From: JAWLDV01 sp046537975
GTDB taxonomy: Bacteria; Desulfobacterota; Desulfobulbia; Desulfobulbales; SURF-16
Length of the DNA: 64,000 nucleotides
Reading direction: 5' to 3'
Assembly: GCA_046537975.1 (NCBI GenBank)
Contig: JBKHJR010000003.1
Coordinates: forward strand, 1-64,000
Positions 17,878 to 27,900 of the stretch are shown one piece after another (within the stretch, counting starts at the first letter, position 1; each line of letters starts with the position of its first letter). A program made the position numbers and the translations under genes. The notes below the pieces were generated by a model, which saw only the letters and a list, made by a program, of their open reading frames with translations, was not told the origin of the DNA and did not search any database.

Positions 17878-18903
17878 TTACTGTAAGGCCCTGGCCTTCT
17901 GCAGCCAATCGTCCCATTTCTGCTGATTGTCCTTGATCCACTCATCCACATGGCGTTCAATGTCAGACTCGGAATCCTCACCTTTATTCATCTTGTCATT
18001 CTGATCGCTTATATCTTTTAAAGGCAGAGTGAAAAGCTGGAAAAACTTCTTTATATCCGGATGACTTTCCACAAACTCCTTATTGGCCGCAATTCTTATA
18101 TCACTTACCACAAAACCGAACTTTACAGGATCAGTCACCGCACCTTTCACTCCGGAAACCGCCATCCTGTCTTCAAATCCTTTTTGATTTTCCGAAGGAA
18201 CAATTTCCGGAACATTGATCCACATAACATCCTTTCCCGGTTTCAGTCTGGCAATGGTCCAGTTAGGCGCCCAGGTAAAAAAGAAAACCGGCTTATCATT
18301 TTTATAATCGGCAATGGCCTGGGCCATCCCTGCCGAATAAGTGGCATCTATAGGATTGATATGCTCTCTGAGGCCATAGACGTCGAGATGATGGTTTATG
18401 GTATTTGCACATCCCCAGCCCGGTGTACAGGAGACCAGATCAGCCTTACCATCGCCGTTGGAATCAAAAGCCTCCTTTACTTCCGGTCTCTTAAAATCAT
18501 TAAGCGATTTTATATCATATTTCTCCACATCCCTCTTGGAGACAAGATAACCCTGCAGGGTGCCGGACTTTAGTATATATCCGTAAGTATCGGCAGTCTC
18601 ATAAAAATTATCGGGCAGCTGATTGTTATGGAGAGGGAACCAGCCGTTGGCCCAGTAATCCACATCTCCAAGTGCTACGGATTGATAGAAAATGGAATTC
18701 TGCAGATCCCTGGGTTTCTTTACCTCATAACCGAGCTGAGTAAGCCCCCGCCTGACCAGGGCCTCCTGAAAATAGCCGGTATTCCAAGTGGCACGGGCCG
18801 GCTGGATAACCTCTTTTTTACCGTTATTACCACAGCCTGTAGTAATGCTGAGAGCCAGGACCGCGGCAATCAAAAAAATCCAGCAGGAATTTAATCTGAT
18901 CAT
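17878..18903 (-). CDS. proX: Glycine betaine/proline ABC transporter substrate-binding lipoprotein
   Basis: Captures glycine betaine or a related compatible solute for the ProVW importer. The 341 residues start with a lipoprotein signal peptide; the lipobox ITTGC puts the modified cysteine at about 24. The mature part is an OpuAC-type binding protein (ARATWNTGYFQEALVRRGL, then WANGWFPLHNNQLPDN and FTWAPNWTIARLKPGKD), with aromatic residues of the kind that form the betaine box. A GAGGAGAAG site precedes the ATG. It is the last gene of the operon, 78 bp after proW. Confidence 0.94.
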   Translation of the reverse strand: MIRLNSCWIFLIAAVLALSITTGCGNNGKKEVIQPARATWNTGYFQEALVRRGLTQLGYEVKKPRDLQNSIFYQSVALGDVDYWANGWFPLHNNQLPDNFYETADTYGYILKSGTLQGYLVSKRDVEKYDIKSLNDFKRPEVKEAFDSNGDGKADLVSCTPGWGCANTINHHLDVYGLREHINPIDATYSAGMAQAIADYKNDKPVFFFTWAPNWTIARLKPGKDVMWINVPEIVPSENQKGFEDRMAVSGVKGAVTDPVKFGFVVSDIRIAANKEFVESHPDIKKFFQLFTLPLKDISDQNDKMNKGEDSESDIERHVDEWIKDNQQKWDDWLQKARALQ

Positions 18904-18981
18904 TTTCTTCTCCTCTGTCTCTTACGTTTATGGCACTTAAACCACAGGGAAGGTATTTCAGCCTCGCCCTTACAAAACCTT

Positions 18982-19833
18982 CTAATTCTGTTTCTTCCCA
19001 AGAGCCTGCGTAACCCGATCCAAAACCATGGCCATGAGAACAATACTGATTCCGGCAATAACCGCCAAACCTATATCCATGTTGTTAAGTCCCCGGACTA
19101 CAGGCATGCCCAGGCCGCCGGCCCCGATTAAGGCGGCGATCACCACCATGGACAGCGACATCATGATGGTCTGATTGAGGCCGGCCATAATGGTAGTTCT
19201 GGCTAAAGGGAGTTGTACTTTATAAAGTACCTGCCTTTTTGTGGCTCCGAAGGCCAAAGCCGCTTCCACCAGTTCAGGATGAACCTGCCTGATTCCCAGA
19301 GAGGTCAGACGTATTATGGGCGGCAAAGCAAAAATAATAGTAGCCAGCACCCCGGCGACCGTACCCACACTGAAAAGCATAACTACCGGAACCAAGTAGA
19401 CAAAGGGCGGGGTAGTCTGCATGGCATCCAGTATCGGCCTCAGAAAAGATTCAAAGGTATCATTGCGGCCGGCAAATATCCCCAGGGGAACACCGATGAT
19501 TGTACAAAACACCACAGCACAGAGAACCATGGCAAGAGTAGTCATGGTATCTGCCCACATTCCCAGTAATCCAACCACAATAAAAGTGATTATAGTAAAC
19601 AGGCTCAGCTTATATCCGGCAGCCCGCCAGGCTATAACACCTATAATTGCAATGACGATAAGGGGGTGAAGGGAAGACAGTCCTGAATTAAGGCCCTCCA
19701 GGGTTCTTTCAACCGGCCATTTAATGAGCTGAAAGACTTCACGGTAATTCAGCACCAGCCAGTCAACTGCCTGGTCCGCCCACTTATCAAGAGGGATTAC
19801 CTTTTTGTCCAAATCCAAGATACTTAAATCCAT
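18982..19833 (-). CDS. proW: Glycine betaine ABC transporter permease
   Basis: Membrane channel of the ProU-type importer. The 283 residues have an N-terminal amphipathic stretch (DKWADQAVDWLVLNY) and about six helices, with the EAA-loop around VHPELVEAALAFGATKRQVLYKVQLPLA (about 185-212), where ProV docks. A GAGG site lies 9 nt before the ATG. It is flanked by proV (96 bp upstream) and proX in the usual V-W-X order. Confidence 0.95.
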   Translation of the reverse strand: MDLSILDLDKKVIPLDKWADQAVDWLVLNYREVFQLIKWPVERTLEGLNSGLSSLHPLIVIAIIGVIAWRAAGYKLSLFTIITFIVVGLLGMWADTMTTLAMVLCAVVFCTIIGVPLGIFAGRNDTFESFLRPILDAMQTTPPFVYLVPVVMLFSVGTVAGVLATIIFALPPIIRLTSLGIRQVHPELVEAALAFGATKRQVLYKVQLPLARTTIMAGLNQTIMMSLSMVVIAALIGAGGLGMPVVRGLNNMDIGLAVIAGISIVLMAMVLDRVTQALGKKQN

Positions 19834-19929
19834 ACCATAGACCTCATTACTGTATTAGCCGGCAGGTTCCGGGCTTATATCCGTCTTTCCCGTCAATCAG
19901 CCGGCCAGCCGAATTTAAACAAGAATTTT

Positions 19930-21147
19930 CTACTCCTCTCCCCTGTCCCTGTGAAGAGTGTTCAAGAAGATATCTTTAGAAACCATCCCCTTATAACGGC
20001 CCTCCTCATCCAGAACAGGCAGGGGATGGGGATTGGAAGCCACTTCCGGCAGTATCTCCTGCATGGAATCAGTCTCTTTGACCGAGACCACTCCCCGAAG
20101 AAAAGCATCTTCCATTTTTCTTTCTTCATCCGGCTTGTTATCCAACAGATTCTGCAGAGAAGAACGGGAGACGATACCGGAGACTCTATTTTCTTGATCA
20201 AGCTTACAACCGTAGTACAACCCTTGATCCTTCAGCTTCTTCAGTGCTTCTTCCACTGAAATGTCATCCTGGAGAACCACGGCCTCGGGTTTGGCTATGT
20301 CCCTGAGCTTAAGGATATGAGTGGGATCAACTCCCCGGAAGAAGGCCCGGACATAATCATTGGCGGGTTTCTGCAATATCTCTTCCGGAGTGCCGACCTG
20401 AACAATACCGCCGTTCTCCATTATGGCGATCCGGTCGCCGATACGCATGGCCTCATCCAAGTCATGGGAGATAAAGATTATTGTTCTGGCGTGCTGATCC
20501 TGAATCTTGAGCAATTCATCCTGCATTTCGGTTCTGATCAGAGGATCCAGGGCGGAAAAGGCCTCATCCATGAGCATAATCTCCGGATTAACCGCCAACC
20601 CCCGGGCCAGCCCCACCCGTTGCTGCTGGCCTCCGGACAACTCAGCCGGGGTTACATCACAGTAGGCAGAGAGCCCTACCTGTTCCAGAGCTTCCTCAGA
20701 TCTCTTCAGCCGCTCTTTTTTGGAAAAGCCCCCTATTTCCAGACCAAAGGCAACATTTTCCAGGACACTCAGATGAGGCATCAAAGCAAAAGACTGGAAA
20801 ACCATGGCCATATGCCCGCGGCGCAGTTCAACCAGCTGCTTTTCAGTCATGGCAATGACGTCCTCGCCGTTAACCATAACACTGCCGCTGGTCGGTACAA
20901 TAAGCCGGTTCAGCATCCGCACCAGAGTAGACTTCCCTGATCCGGAAAGCCCCATAACCACAAAGATCTCCCCTTCTCTTACCGAAAAAGTGGCATCCTG
21001 AACCCCGACGGTCATTCCGGTCTTTTTCTGGACCTCATCCTTAGTCCCGCCTTCCTTAAGCAGATCCAATCCTTTTTCCGGTTCAGGCCCGAATATTTTA
21101 TAGAGTCCCTCCACGTAAATTTTATCAGATATATCAGATTGATCCAT
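19930..21147 (-). CDS. proV: Glycine betaine ABC transporter ATP-binding protein with CBS pair
   Basis: Energises uptake of osmoprotectants. The frame is 405 residues from ATG 21147, which has AGAGGA just upstream; a longer in-frame start at 21228 would add 27 low-complexity residues and is less likely. Walker A is GLSGSGKSTLVRM, the signature is LSGGQQQRVGLARGLA, Walker B is MLMDEAFSALDP. Two CBS motifs occupy about 280-400 and, as in OpuA, are expected to gate activity by ionic strength. First gene of proVWX, with a good promoter about 120 bp upstream. Confidence 0.96.
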   Translation of the reverse strand: MDQSDISDKIYVEGLYKIFGPEPEKGLDLLKEGGTKDEVQKKTGMTVGVQDATFSVREGEIFVVMGLSGSGKSTLVRMLNRLIVPTSGSVMVNGEDVIAMTEKQLVELRRGHMAMVFQSFALMPHLSVLENVAFGLEIGGFSKKERLKRSEEALEQVGLSAYCDVTPAELSGGQQQRVGLARGLAVNPEIMLMDEAFSALDPLIRTEMQDELLKIQDQHARTIIFISHDLDEAMRIGDRIAIMENGGIVQVGTPEEILQKPANDYVRAFFRGVDPTHILKLRDIAKPEAVVLQDDISVEEALKKLKDQGLYYGCKLDQENRVSGIVSRSSLQNLLDNKPDEERKMEDAFLRGVVSVKETDSMQEILPEVASNPHPLPVLDEEGRYKGMVSKDIFLNTLHRDRGEE

Positions 21148-21273
21148 ATTTCCTCTACCAGCTGATTTTTTGAGAGGCCGGGAGCTGTCTGATCCTGACC
21201 CGACATTTATAGGAAAATTCAGAGCCAAGGGCCACTTAAAAGCACTTCTATGTTTGTAAACCCACTTAACTTA

Positions 21274-21302
21274 ATCTTATTTAGAAAAAAGTAAATCGTC
21301 AA
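21274..21302 (-). promoter_or_regulatory. Promoter of proVWX
   Basis: On the minus strand TTGACG (21302-21297) and TAAGAT (21279-21274) are 17 bp apart. Transcription would begin near 21266, giving a leader of about 120 nt to the preferred proV start. The pair is close to consensus and sits in the divergent region shared with the PfkB gene. Confidence 0.6.
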
Positions 21303-21453
21303 TCTTTTTAGAAAATTAAGGCTTAACCATAATCAATAATCACATCTGCCCCCTTGTCGCATCTGGGTTGCGCCAAACTATACTGTAATATATTTTACTT
21401 ACTGAAATTACGGCATTAATAACCACAAAAGATTAACAGACCGGTTATCCTAT

Positions 21454-21481
21454 TTGACAAAAACAAACAGCTTGATAATAT
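21454..21481 (+). promoter_or_regulatory. Promoter of the PfkB-family kinase gene
   Basis: TTGACA (21454-21459) and TAATAT (21476-21481) with a 16-bp spacer, 80 bp before the ATG: one of the best consensus matches in the window. Together with the minus-strand proVWX promoter it organises the 415-bp divergent region 21148-21562. Confidence 0.65.
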
Positions 21482-21562
21482 CGAGGTGATCAGTGAAACC
21501 GGATCTCCCATCCTTATCATTAATCACAAACAAAAAACTTACTATCAGGAGCGCAGAATACA

Positions 21563-22492
21563 ATGAATATCTTAATATCAGGTTCAGTGGCCTATGACAG
21601 GATCATGGATTTTCCCGGTAAATTTGCCGATCATATCCTGCCTGACAAAATCCATATCTTGAACGTCAGCTTCCTGCTGGACAGTGTTACGGAAAAATTC
21701 GGCGGTACAGCGGGAAACATAGCCTACAGCCTGGCCCTGCTGGAAGAAAGGGCAACGATCCTCGCCACAGTAGGCAGAGATTTCGGTCCTTATGAGAACT
21801 GGATGAGCAAACACGGCATTACCCTGGACGGTATACGCAAAATTGAGGATGAACTGACTGCCTCGGCCTACATTACCACCGACAAATCAGACAATCAGAT
21901 AACCGGCTTCAATCCCGGAGCCATGAAACACCAGGCCTCTTATCAGGTTAAAGACAGGAATCCGGATGACACCATTGCCATTATTTCCCCGGGCAACATG
22001 GAGGACATGCTCAGCTACTGCCGGGCCTATAAAGAAGCGGGGATACCTTTCATCTTTGATCCAGGCCAACAGACCCCGGTTTTTTCTAAGGATCAGCTGA
22101 TGGAACTCATAAGCGGCTCCAGTGTAACAATAGCCAATGACTATGAACTGCAATTAATCGAAGGAACTACCAATCTCTCCGGGGATGAATTGCTGGATTA
22201 CACCGCTTCCATAATCGTCACCCTTGGGGAGCAGGGCTCAAACATATACAGAAAAAATAAGGATGCTGTAAACATCCCCTCAGTCCAGGCCAGGGAAGTA
22301 AAAGATCCCACCGGTGCCGGTGATTCTTACCGTTCCGGCCTTTTGAAGGGCCTGGTCTCCGGCAGGGAACTCCCGGATGCCGCCCGTATGGGAGCCACAT
22401 GCGCCAGTTTTGCTGTGGAGTGCTATGGAACCCAGGAGCACAGTTTCACTCCGGAGGAATTCCAGGAGCGTCACCAGGCTAATTTCGGTTAA
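21563..22492 (+). CDS. PfkB-family sugar/nucleoside kinase (adenosine-kinase-like)
   Basis: A ribokinase-fold kinase of 309 residues. The N-terminal GSVAYDRIMDFPG and the GGTAGNIAYSLALL motif (about 48-61) bind the substrate; the C-terminal signature DPTGAGDSYRSGLLKGL (about 250-266) holds the catalytic aspartate and anion hole. Overall character (small lid, SGSVAYDRIMDFPGKF start) resembles bacterial adenosine kinases and related PfkB proteins, but the substrate is not certain. It has its own promoter and a GC-rich hairpin about 20 bp after the stop, so it is probably monocistronic. Confidence 0.88.
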   Translation: MNILISGSVAYDRIMDFPGKFADHILPDKIHILNVSFLLDSVTEKFGGTAGNIAYSLALLEERATILATVGRDFGPYENWMSKHGITLDGIRKIEDELTASAYITTDKSDNQITGFNPGAMKHQASYQVKDRNPDDTIAIISPGNMEDMLSYCRAYKEAGIPFIFDPGQQTPVFSKDQLMELISGSSVTIANDYELQLIEGTTNLSGDELLDYTASIIVTLGEQGSNIYRKNKDAVNIPSVQAREVKDPTGAGDSYRSGLLKGLVSGRELPDAARMGATCASFAVECYGTQEHSFTPEEFQERHQANFG

Positions 22493-22510
22493 TTGCTCAG
22501 GCTGACAGAC

Positions 22511-22549
22511 GGAGGACTCAAGACCCCCTGGACCTGGAAAGGGTCCTCC
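22511..22549 (+). terminator. Hairpin after the PfkB gene (weak terminator candidate)
   Basis: GGAGGAC (22511-22517) and GTCCTCC (22543-22549) are perfectly complementary around 25 nt; the tail TTCCTCTC is pyrimidine-rich but not a true T-run. Starts 19 nt after the stop codon. Confidence 0.4.
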
Positions 22550-22588
22550 TTCCTCTCGCCGCCGGCCGCGGCAGGAATGGCCGGAATA

Positions 22589-22760
22589 ATTTCAGACCAC
22601 CTGAGCCCGACAAGTTGACCAAACAAAAGGGCCCATACTTTAACATGCTGAGATAAAAGAGAATCATGTTAAGCAATTCACCGGAACTTTCTTTTCATCT
22701 TGCCCCTTGCCCCTTGCCCCTTGAACCTTGTCCCTTGTCCCTTGAGCCTTGAACCTGTAT
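22589..22760 (+). repeat. Dispersed intergenic repeat, copy 4
   Basis: Begins ATTTCAGACCACCTGAGCCC and keeps all blocks; here the inverted pair is perfect (TTAACATG at 22640-22647 with CATGTTAA, 17-nt loop). It ends with the longest heptamer run of the window (about 22697-22755, units of CTTGCCC, CTTGTCC, CTTGAGC and CTTGAAC). Confidence 0.85.
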
Positions 22761-23154
22761 TAACCAGTCGGCGGCGGCGTCCGGGTTTTGCCGGTATAGG
22801 CCCTTTGTTAATCGTGGTTCCGGGACTTGTGGAACTTATAGCTATAACTTCAGGCGTACCAGTGCCATACCCTCAATTGACAATTATAATCAATTAAGAT
22901 AAATCAGACACTACCTCGATATGAGTTCGGCGAACATGTAAGTTCGAAAAGAGAACCACGGCCTGGTGAACAAAAAGTGCAAAATAAAATTCAATGGCCT
23001 ATCCGGAGTATCTTTAAATGTACATAATCCTTAATCAGCATTACGACCAGAACGGTCAATAAAACCAATGAGACGGGAAAAGACGTTCACACACTTAAAG
23101 TGCCGGCTCTCAACCCGACGGAGAAGCTTGGCTTCATTCAACAGTAAGAAAAAC
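22761..23154. other. Upstream region of the chemosensory operon
   Basis: Holds the putative promoter at 22877-22904 and, downstream of it, GTTCGGCGAAC (22926-22936), an 11-bp near-palindrome followed by a second GTTCG/GAAC pair; this would be in the leader and could be an operator. The leader to the preferred start is about 240 nt. Confidence 0.35.
22877..22904 (+). promoter_or_regulatory. Putative promoter of the chemosensory operon
   Basis: TTGACA (22877-22882) with ATAAAT (22899-22904) at 16 bp, or TAAATC at 17 bp. It is upstream of all six chemosensory genes, and no comparable element was seen between them. Confidence 0.45.
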
Positions 23155-24816
23155 ATGAGAAAAAACAACCTGGCGTCGATTACTGAACACGGCTTGCAGG
23201 AAATAGTAGAAAACCTCGAGTCCAAAGACATTATCAAAGCGAAACTGGTACTGGATCATTTCCCGGATTTTCCCTACGAGCAACAGTGTCATATAATTGA
23301 GCATCTCAAACAAACCGACAAGACTCTCGCCCTGCCCTTGTTGGTCCATGTCTTGGTAATCCATGAGAAGGCAGCCACCGACCATCCTTCACTGCCGGAA
23401 ATCATCTTTACCATGGCCCTGCAGAATCCCGGACTTGTGATTTCAGAAATAAGAAAGCCCACAACAGCCCAGAAGTACCTGTTACAACTGGCCATTGACT
23501 TCCAGTTCAATGAAGCGGTGCCGGTCCTGATTGACATTCTCCAGGAATCAAAAGAAGAGGAAATAATTATTACAGCCATCTACGGCCTGGGGGTTCTTGC
23601 GGATCCCCTTGCGGTGGATCCGGTTTCGGAATTCCTCTACGCCTCAGATGAGTACTCTGATCTGCAGGTAGAAGCAATCAAGGCCCTGGGCCAGATTGCC
23701 ACCCCCACCGCCCTGCAGAGGCTTGAGGAATCAATGGGCAGAGGTGCGGATAGAGACAAAGAGATTATTGAGGTATTTGCCGGCCTCCAGGATGAAGAAT
23801 CTTTAAAGAAGCTTAACACCTGCCTACAGTCAAGTAACGCCCATATCCGCAATCATGCCAAGGTCAAATTAACAGAACTGGGACCCAAGGCTATACCCAT
23901 TCTGATCGCCAACCTGTCTAATCCTGATCCCGATCTCCAGATCCACTCTTTAAATATTCTCCAAGAAACCGATGATCAGAGTGTAACTAAGGCTGTCCGG
24001 AAACTGCTGCACAGCCATCCCCGCGACAGTAATGTCCGGTTTGCCGCTTATGAAGCGCTGTCTTCACTACCGGTCCGCAAAGGCGACTATCTTCTGGCCT
24101 CCGGTCTCACCGATCCGGAAGATAATGTCCGACTCGCTGCGGCCAGAGCCATAAACCACAATCTTGACGAACTGCTCATAAGCGGTTTAAAGAATATGAT
24201 CCAGGTTGCCGATCAGGAGTCCAGGAAGATGGTCAGAGCCATAATCGATGCCCAGGCTGAGGATTTATTTATGGCCCTGGTAGAGGAAACAGCTTTTCAG
24301 GAACAGGCGGTCTCTTACCTGGCAGGGGCTCACCCGGAACTGCGCACCTGGTTCGTGAATTACCTCATCCGCTCTCGAAAAACAGGCCTGGCCAATCTGA
24401 TTATCCGCCAGAACAAAACAGAGGAGAAAAAATACACAGGTAAAGTCTGTGCAGTAGATGACTCCAGGATGATCTTAAACGTCTACCGCAGCATTTTAAC
24501 TGAACTGGGCTACGAGCCCCTTCTTTTTCAGTATCCGGCTGAAGCTGTTGACTGGCTGGTCTCCAATAAACCGGACTTTGTCTGTACGGATCTCAATATG
24601 CCCGGAATAAACGGACTCGAACTGATCAAAAAGGTTCGGGAAAAATACAGTAAAGAAGAACTGCCTATTGTGATGGTCACCACCCAGAATGAAGTTCAGG
24701 ATAACAATTCAGCAAAAGAAGCAGGGGTTAATGACATAATTTATAAACCCTTTGATGCTGAAAGCCTCGGCCGGGTTCTGTATAAGGTAAAGAGCGGCGG
24801 GAGAAGAATTTTGTAA
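23155..24816 (+). CDS. HEAT-repeat protein with C-terminal CheY-type receiver
   Basis: The protein has 553 residues from ATG 23155 (an upstream in-frame ATG at 23068 would add 29 basic residues; neither has a strong ribosome site). The first 420 residues are alpha-helical HEAT-like repeats (LPVLIDILQESKEEEIIITAIYGL-type units, with PNVRLAAARAI-like and DVRFAAYEAL-like turns). The last 120 residues form a receiver: CAVDDSRMI carries the acidic pair, FVCTDLNMPGINGLEL the phosphoacceptor aspartate, and MVTTQNE and YKPF the conserved Thr and Lys. First gene of the chemosensory operon, so it is probably an output or scaffold protein phosphorylated by the CheA encoded next. Confidence 0.85.
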   Translation: MRKNNLASITEHGLQEIVENLESKDIIKAKLVLDHFPDFPYEQQCHIIEHLKQTDKTLALPLLVHVLVIHEKAATDHPSLPEIIFTMALQNPGLVISEIRKPTTAQKYLLQLAIDFQFNEAVPVLIDILQESKEEEIIITAIYGLGVLADPLAVDPVSEFLYASDEYSDLQVEAIKALGQIATPTALQRLEESMGRGADRDKEIIEVFAGLQDEESLKKLNTCLQSSNAHIRNHAKVKLTELGPKAIPILIANLSNPDPDLQIHSLNILQETDDQSVTKAVRKLLHSHPRDSNVRFAAYEALSSLPVRKGDYLLASGLTDPEDNVRLAAARAINHNLDELLISGLKNMIQVADQESRKMVRAIIDAQAEDLFMALVEETAFQEQAVSYLAGAHPELRTWFVNYLIRSRKTGLANLIIRQNKTEEKKYTGKVCAVDDSRMILNVYRSILTELGYEPLLFQYPAEAVDWLVSNKPDFVCTDLNMPGINGLELIKKVREKYSKEELPIVMVTTQNEVQDNNSAKEAGVNDIIYKPFDAESLGRVLYKVKSGGRRIL

Positions 24817-24951
24817 ATAACATTGAAGTTTTATCTGCAAACTGTAAGTTTACATCTTTGACAAAGCTGCTGTAAGTAGGCAACTTGACTATTTTATATC
24901 CCGGAATTAGCCATTGACAGGACTGCCGTAAATTAACCGGAGAGAACAACA

Positions 24952-27900
24952 ATGGATGATGAAACCCTGCAAATATACGTGGAAGAATCCAAAGAGCATC
25001 TGGAAACCATAGAGGCCGATCTGCTGGAGATTGAACGCGGCGGTACTGATATTGATGAAGATCTGGTAAACAAGGTATTCAGAGCTGCTCACTCCATTAA
25101 AGGCGGCGGCGGATTTCTGGGGCTTGACAACATCAAGGAACTGGCCCATAAGATTGAAAATATCCTGGATCTGATCCGCAGTTATCAGATGACTCCAACT
25201 CCGGAGGTGGTCAACACCCTGCTCACCTCTTTCGACCGGCTCGGTGAACTCCTGGATAATGTTGCCGGCAGCAACGAGGAAAACATAGAGGCAAACCTCG
25301 CCGAACTTAAAGCCCTGACCAGCGGAGAACAAGGAGATAAGGCCGTAGTTGCGGAACAAGAAGGTGAAGTAAAACCCGCCATTGAGGAGGAAGACAGCTC
25401 GGCCGGCCCCTGTTTTACAGTCAGTGAAGATGACATAAGCCAGGCCAGAGCAGGTGGCAAGGAACTTTATATCCTGGAATATGATCTCAAGGATGATGTC
25501 CATCTTCAAAACAAAACGGTACGGGACATCCTCGCCAATCTGGAAGAAGCCGGAGAGGTAATCCGGGTTCAGCCCTCTCCGGAAGAAATAGGGGATCAGG
25601 TAGAACTTGACCCTGAAAGCAAAACTCCCATGTATGTGCTCTTTGCCTCTATCATCGAACCGGATCTGATCGGCTCTTTGCTGGAGATTTCCGACGACCG
25701 GATAACCGTCATTGAACAGGATAAGGAACAAGAGTATCCCGCCCTTAACTTCTCCGCTGAAGCAACCGGATCTGCAGAACCGGCGCAGGAAGAAGCCCCG
25801 TCTTCTGAAAGCAAAGAAGAAAAAAACGCCGACCGGGAGGCTGAAGGTATGGTTCCGGTCCCGGCGGCCAAAGAAGGAAAAAACAAAAAGGAAGAATCAA
25901 AAAAATCTTCGGGAGCCGGCCACGCTGAATCTCTCAGGGTACCGGTCTCGGTACTTGACCAATTAATGAACCGGGCCGGAGAACTGGTCCTGTCCAGAAA
26001 CGCCCTGCTTCAGGCCATAAGTACCGGCGGAACGAAAGAGGTAAGCGCCGCCGCCCAACGAGTGGACATGGTTACCTCTGAACTCCAGGAAGCCATTATG
26101 CTCACCCGGATGCAGCCGGTTGCCAATATCTTCAACAAGTACACCAGAGTGGTAAGGGATATGGCCCGGGATCTGGAAAAAGAGATAGAGATCACCCTGG
26201 AAGGGAAAGACGTGGAGCTGGATAAGACCATTATAGAGGGGCTGGGCGATCCCCTGACTCATCTGGTCAGAAACTCCTGCGATCATGGGATTGAATCCCC
26301 CGCTGACAGGAAGAGGAAAGGAAAGCCCGAATGCGGCCAGATCTATCTTCGAGCCTTTCATGAATCCGGCCAGGTCCTCATAGAGATCGAGGACGACGGC
26401 AAGGGGCTTGACCCGGAAAAGCTGGAAGCCAAGGCAATAGAAAAAGGTCTGGTCACTGCAGAACAGGCAGCCGGCATGTCCGCCAAAGAAAAGGCCAACC
26501 TGATCATGAAGGCTGGTTTTTCTACATCCGAAGAAATAAGTGATGTTTCCGGCCGGGGTGTGGGCATGGATGTAGTAAAAAGCAACCTGGATAAGATGGG
26601 GGGCCAGGTCGAGCTGATTTCCGAGGTCGATAAAGGGACCACGGTTCGCATAAAACTTCCCCTCACCCTGGCCATTATTCCCAGCATTCTGGTTTCAAGT
26701 GGCGAAGAACGTTTTGCCCTCCCCCAGGTCAATGTAGCGGAACTCCTGCGTATCCCTGCCGCCGAGGTCAGGGACCAGGTTGAAAAGGTGGGCAGTGCCG
26801 ATATCCTCTATCTAAGAGGAGAACTGATTCCTCTCCTCCAGCTGGGCAACATCATGAACCTCCGCGCCACCTACTATGACCCCAACATCGGGGAATTCAG
26901 GCCGGACAGACGGAGCGGTCTGGCTGATCACCGCCTCCTGTCTTCTGAACAACAGGAAGATAAGGCCGGATCCCGGAGCGGAGAAGAAAGTACACCAGAG
27001 GAAAGGAGAAAGAGTGCCAAATCAGATATAAATATCGTGGTTCTTCAGGCAGGGACTTTTCGCTACGGACTGGTGGTTGACGCGGTTCATGATACCGTGG
27101 AAATCGTGGTTAAACCCTTGGGACGTCATCTAAAGAATTCCGAGGTCTATGCCGGTGCCACTATAATGGGAGACGGTCATGTCGCCCTTATCCTGGACGC
27201 CGCCGGCCTGGCCAGAGTCGCAGAGCTGAGAGCGGTGGCGGAAGAGGCCAAATCCAAGAAAACCAGAGAGCAGGAGGAAACCGGAGAAGGTATGACCCGC
27301 CAGACCCTGCTGACCTTTCATAACGGCCCGGACGAATACTGTGCCGTGCCCCTCCATCTGGTTCTCAGAGTGGAACAGGTCAAGGCCGATGAAATTGAGT
27401 TCCGGGGGGGCAAAAAGGTTATCCGTTATCGGGACGGCTCTCTTCCGGTATATGCCCTGGAGGAGGCTGCCAACGTTGACAGTCTGGAGGAAAGAGAAGA
27501 AATAGCCGTTATCCTTTTCCGGGTCGCCGGCCGGGAAATAGGTATTCTGGCCATACCGCCGCTGGAGATAATAGAAGAAAACATAATGTTGGACGAAGTA
27601 ACCCTCAAACAAACCGGGATCAGCGGCTCCGCCGTCATCAGGGACCACACCACACTTATGGTGGATATCTTCAGATTGATGGAAGCCTTAAATCCCGAAT
27701 GGTTCAGCGACCGGCAATCCAAGAGCGACCGACAATTAAAAAATGCTGAGACCGGTTCGGAGGAAGAACAGACCCCGGGTTCACCACCAGGCAGAAAAAT
27801 CCTTCTGGCTGAGGATTCCAGCTTTTTCCGGGCCCAGGTCAAGAGCTTCATTGTCTCGGAAGGCTATGAAATAATCGAGGCCCCGGACGGTCTGGAAGCC

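Noticed and set aside
22697..22755. Heptamer runs considered as a CRISPR array
   Set aside because: The unit is only 7 bp with no spacers of constant length, and there are no cas genes in the window.
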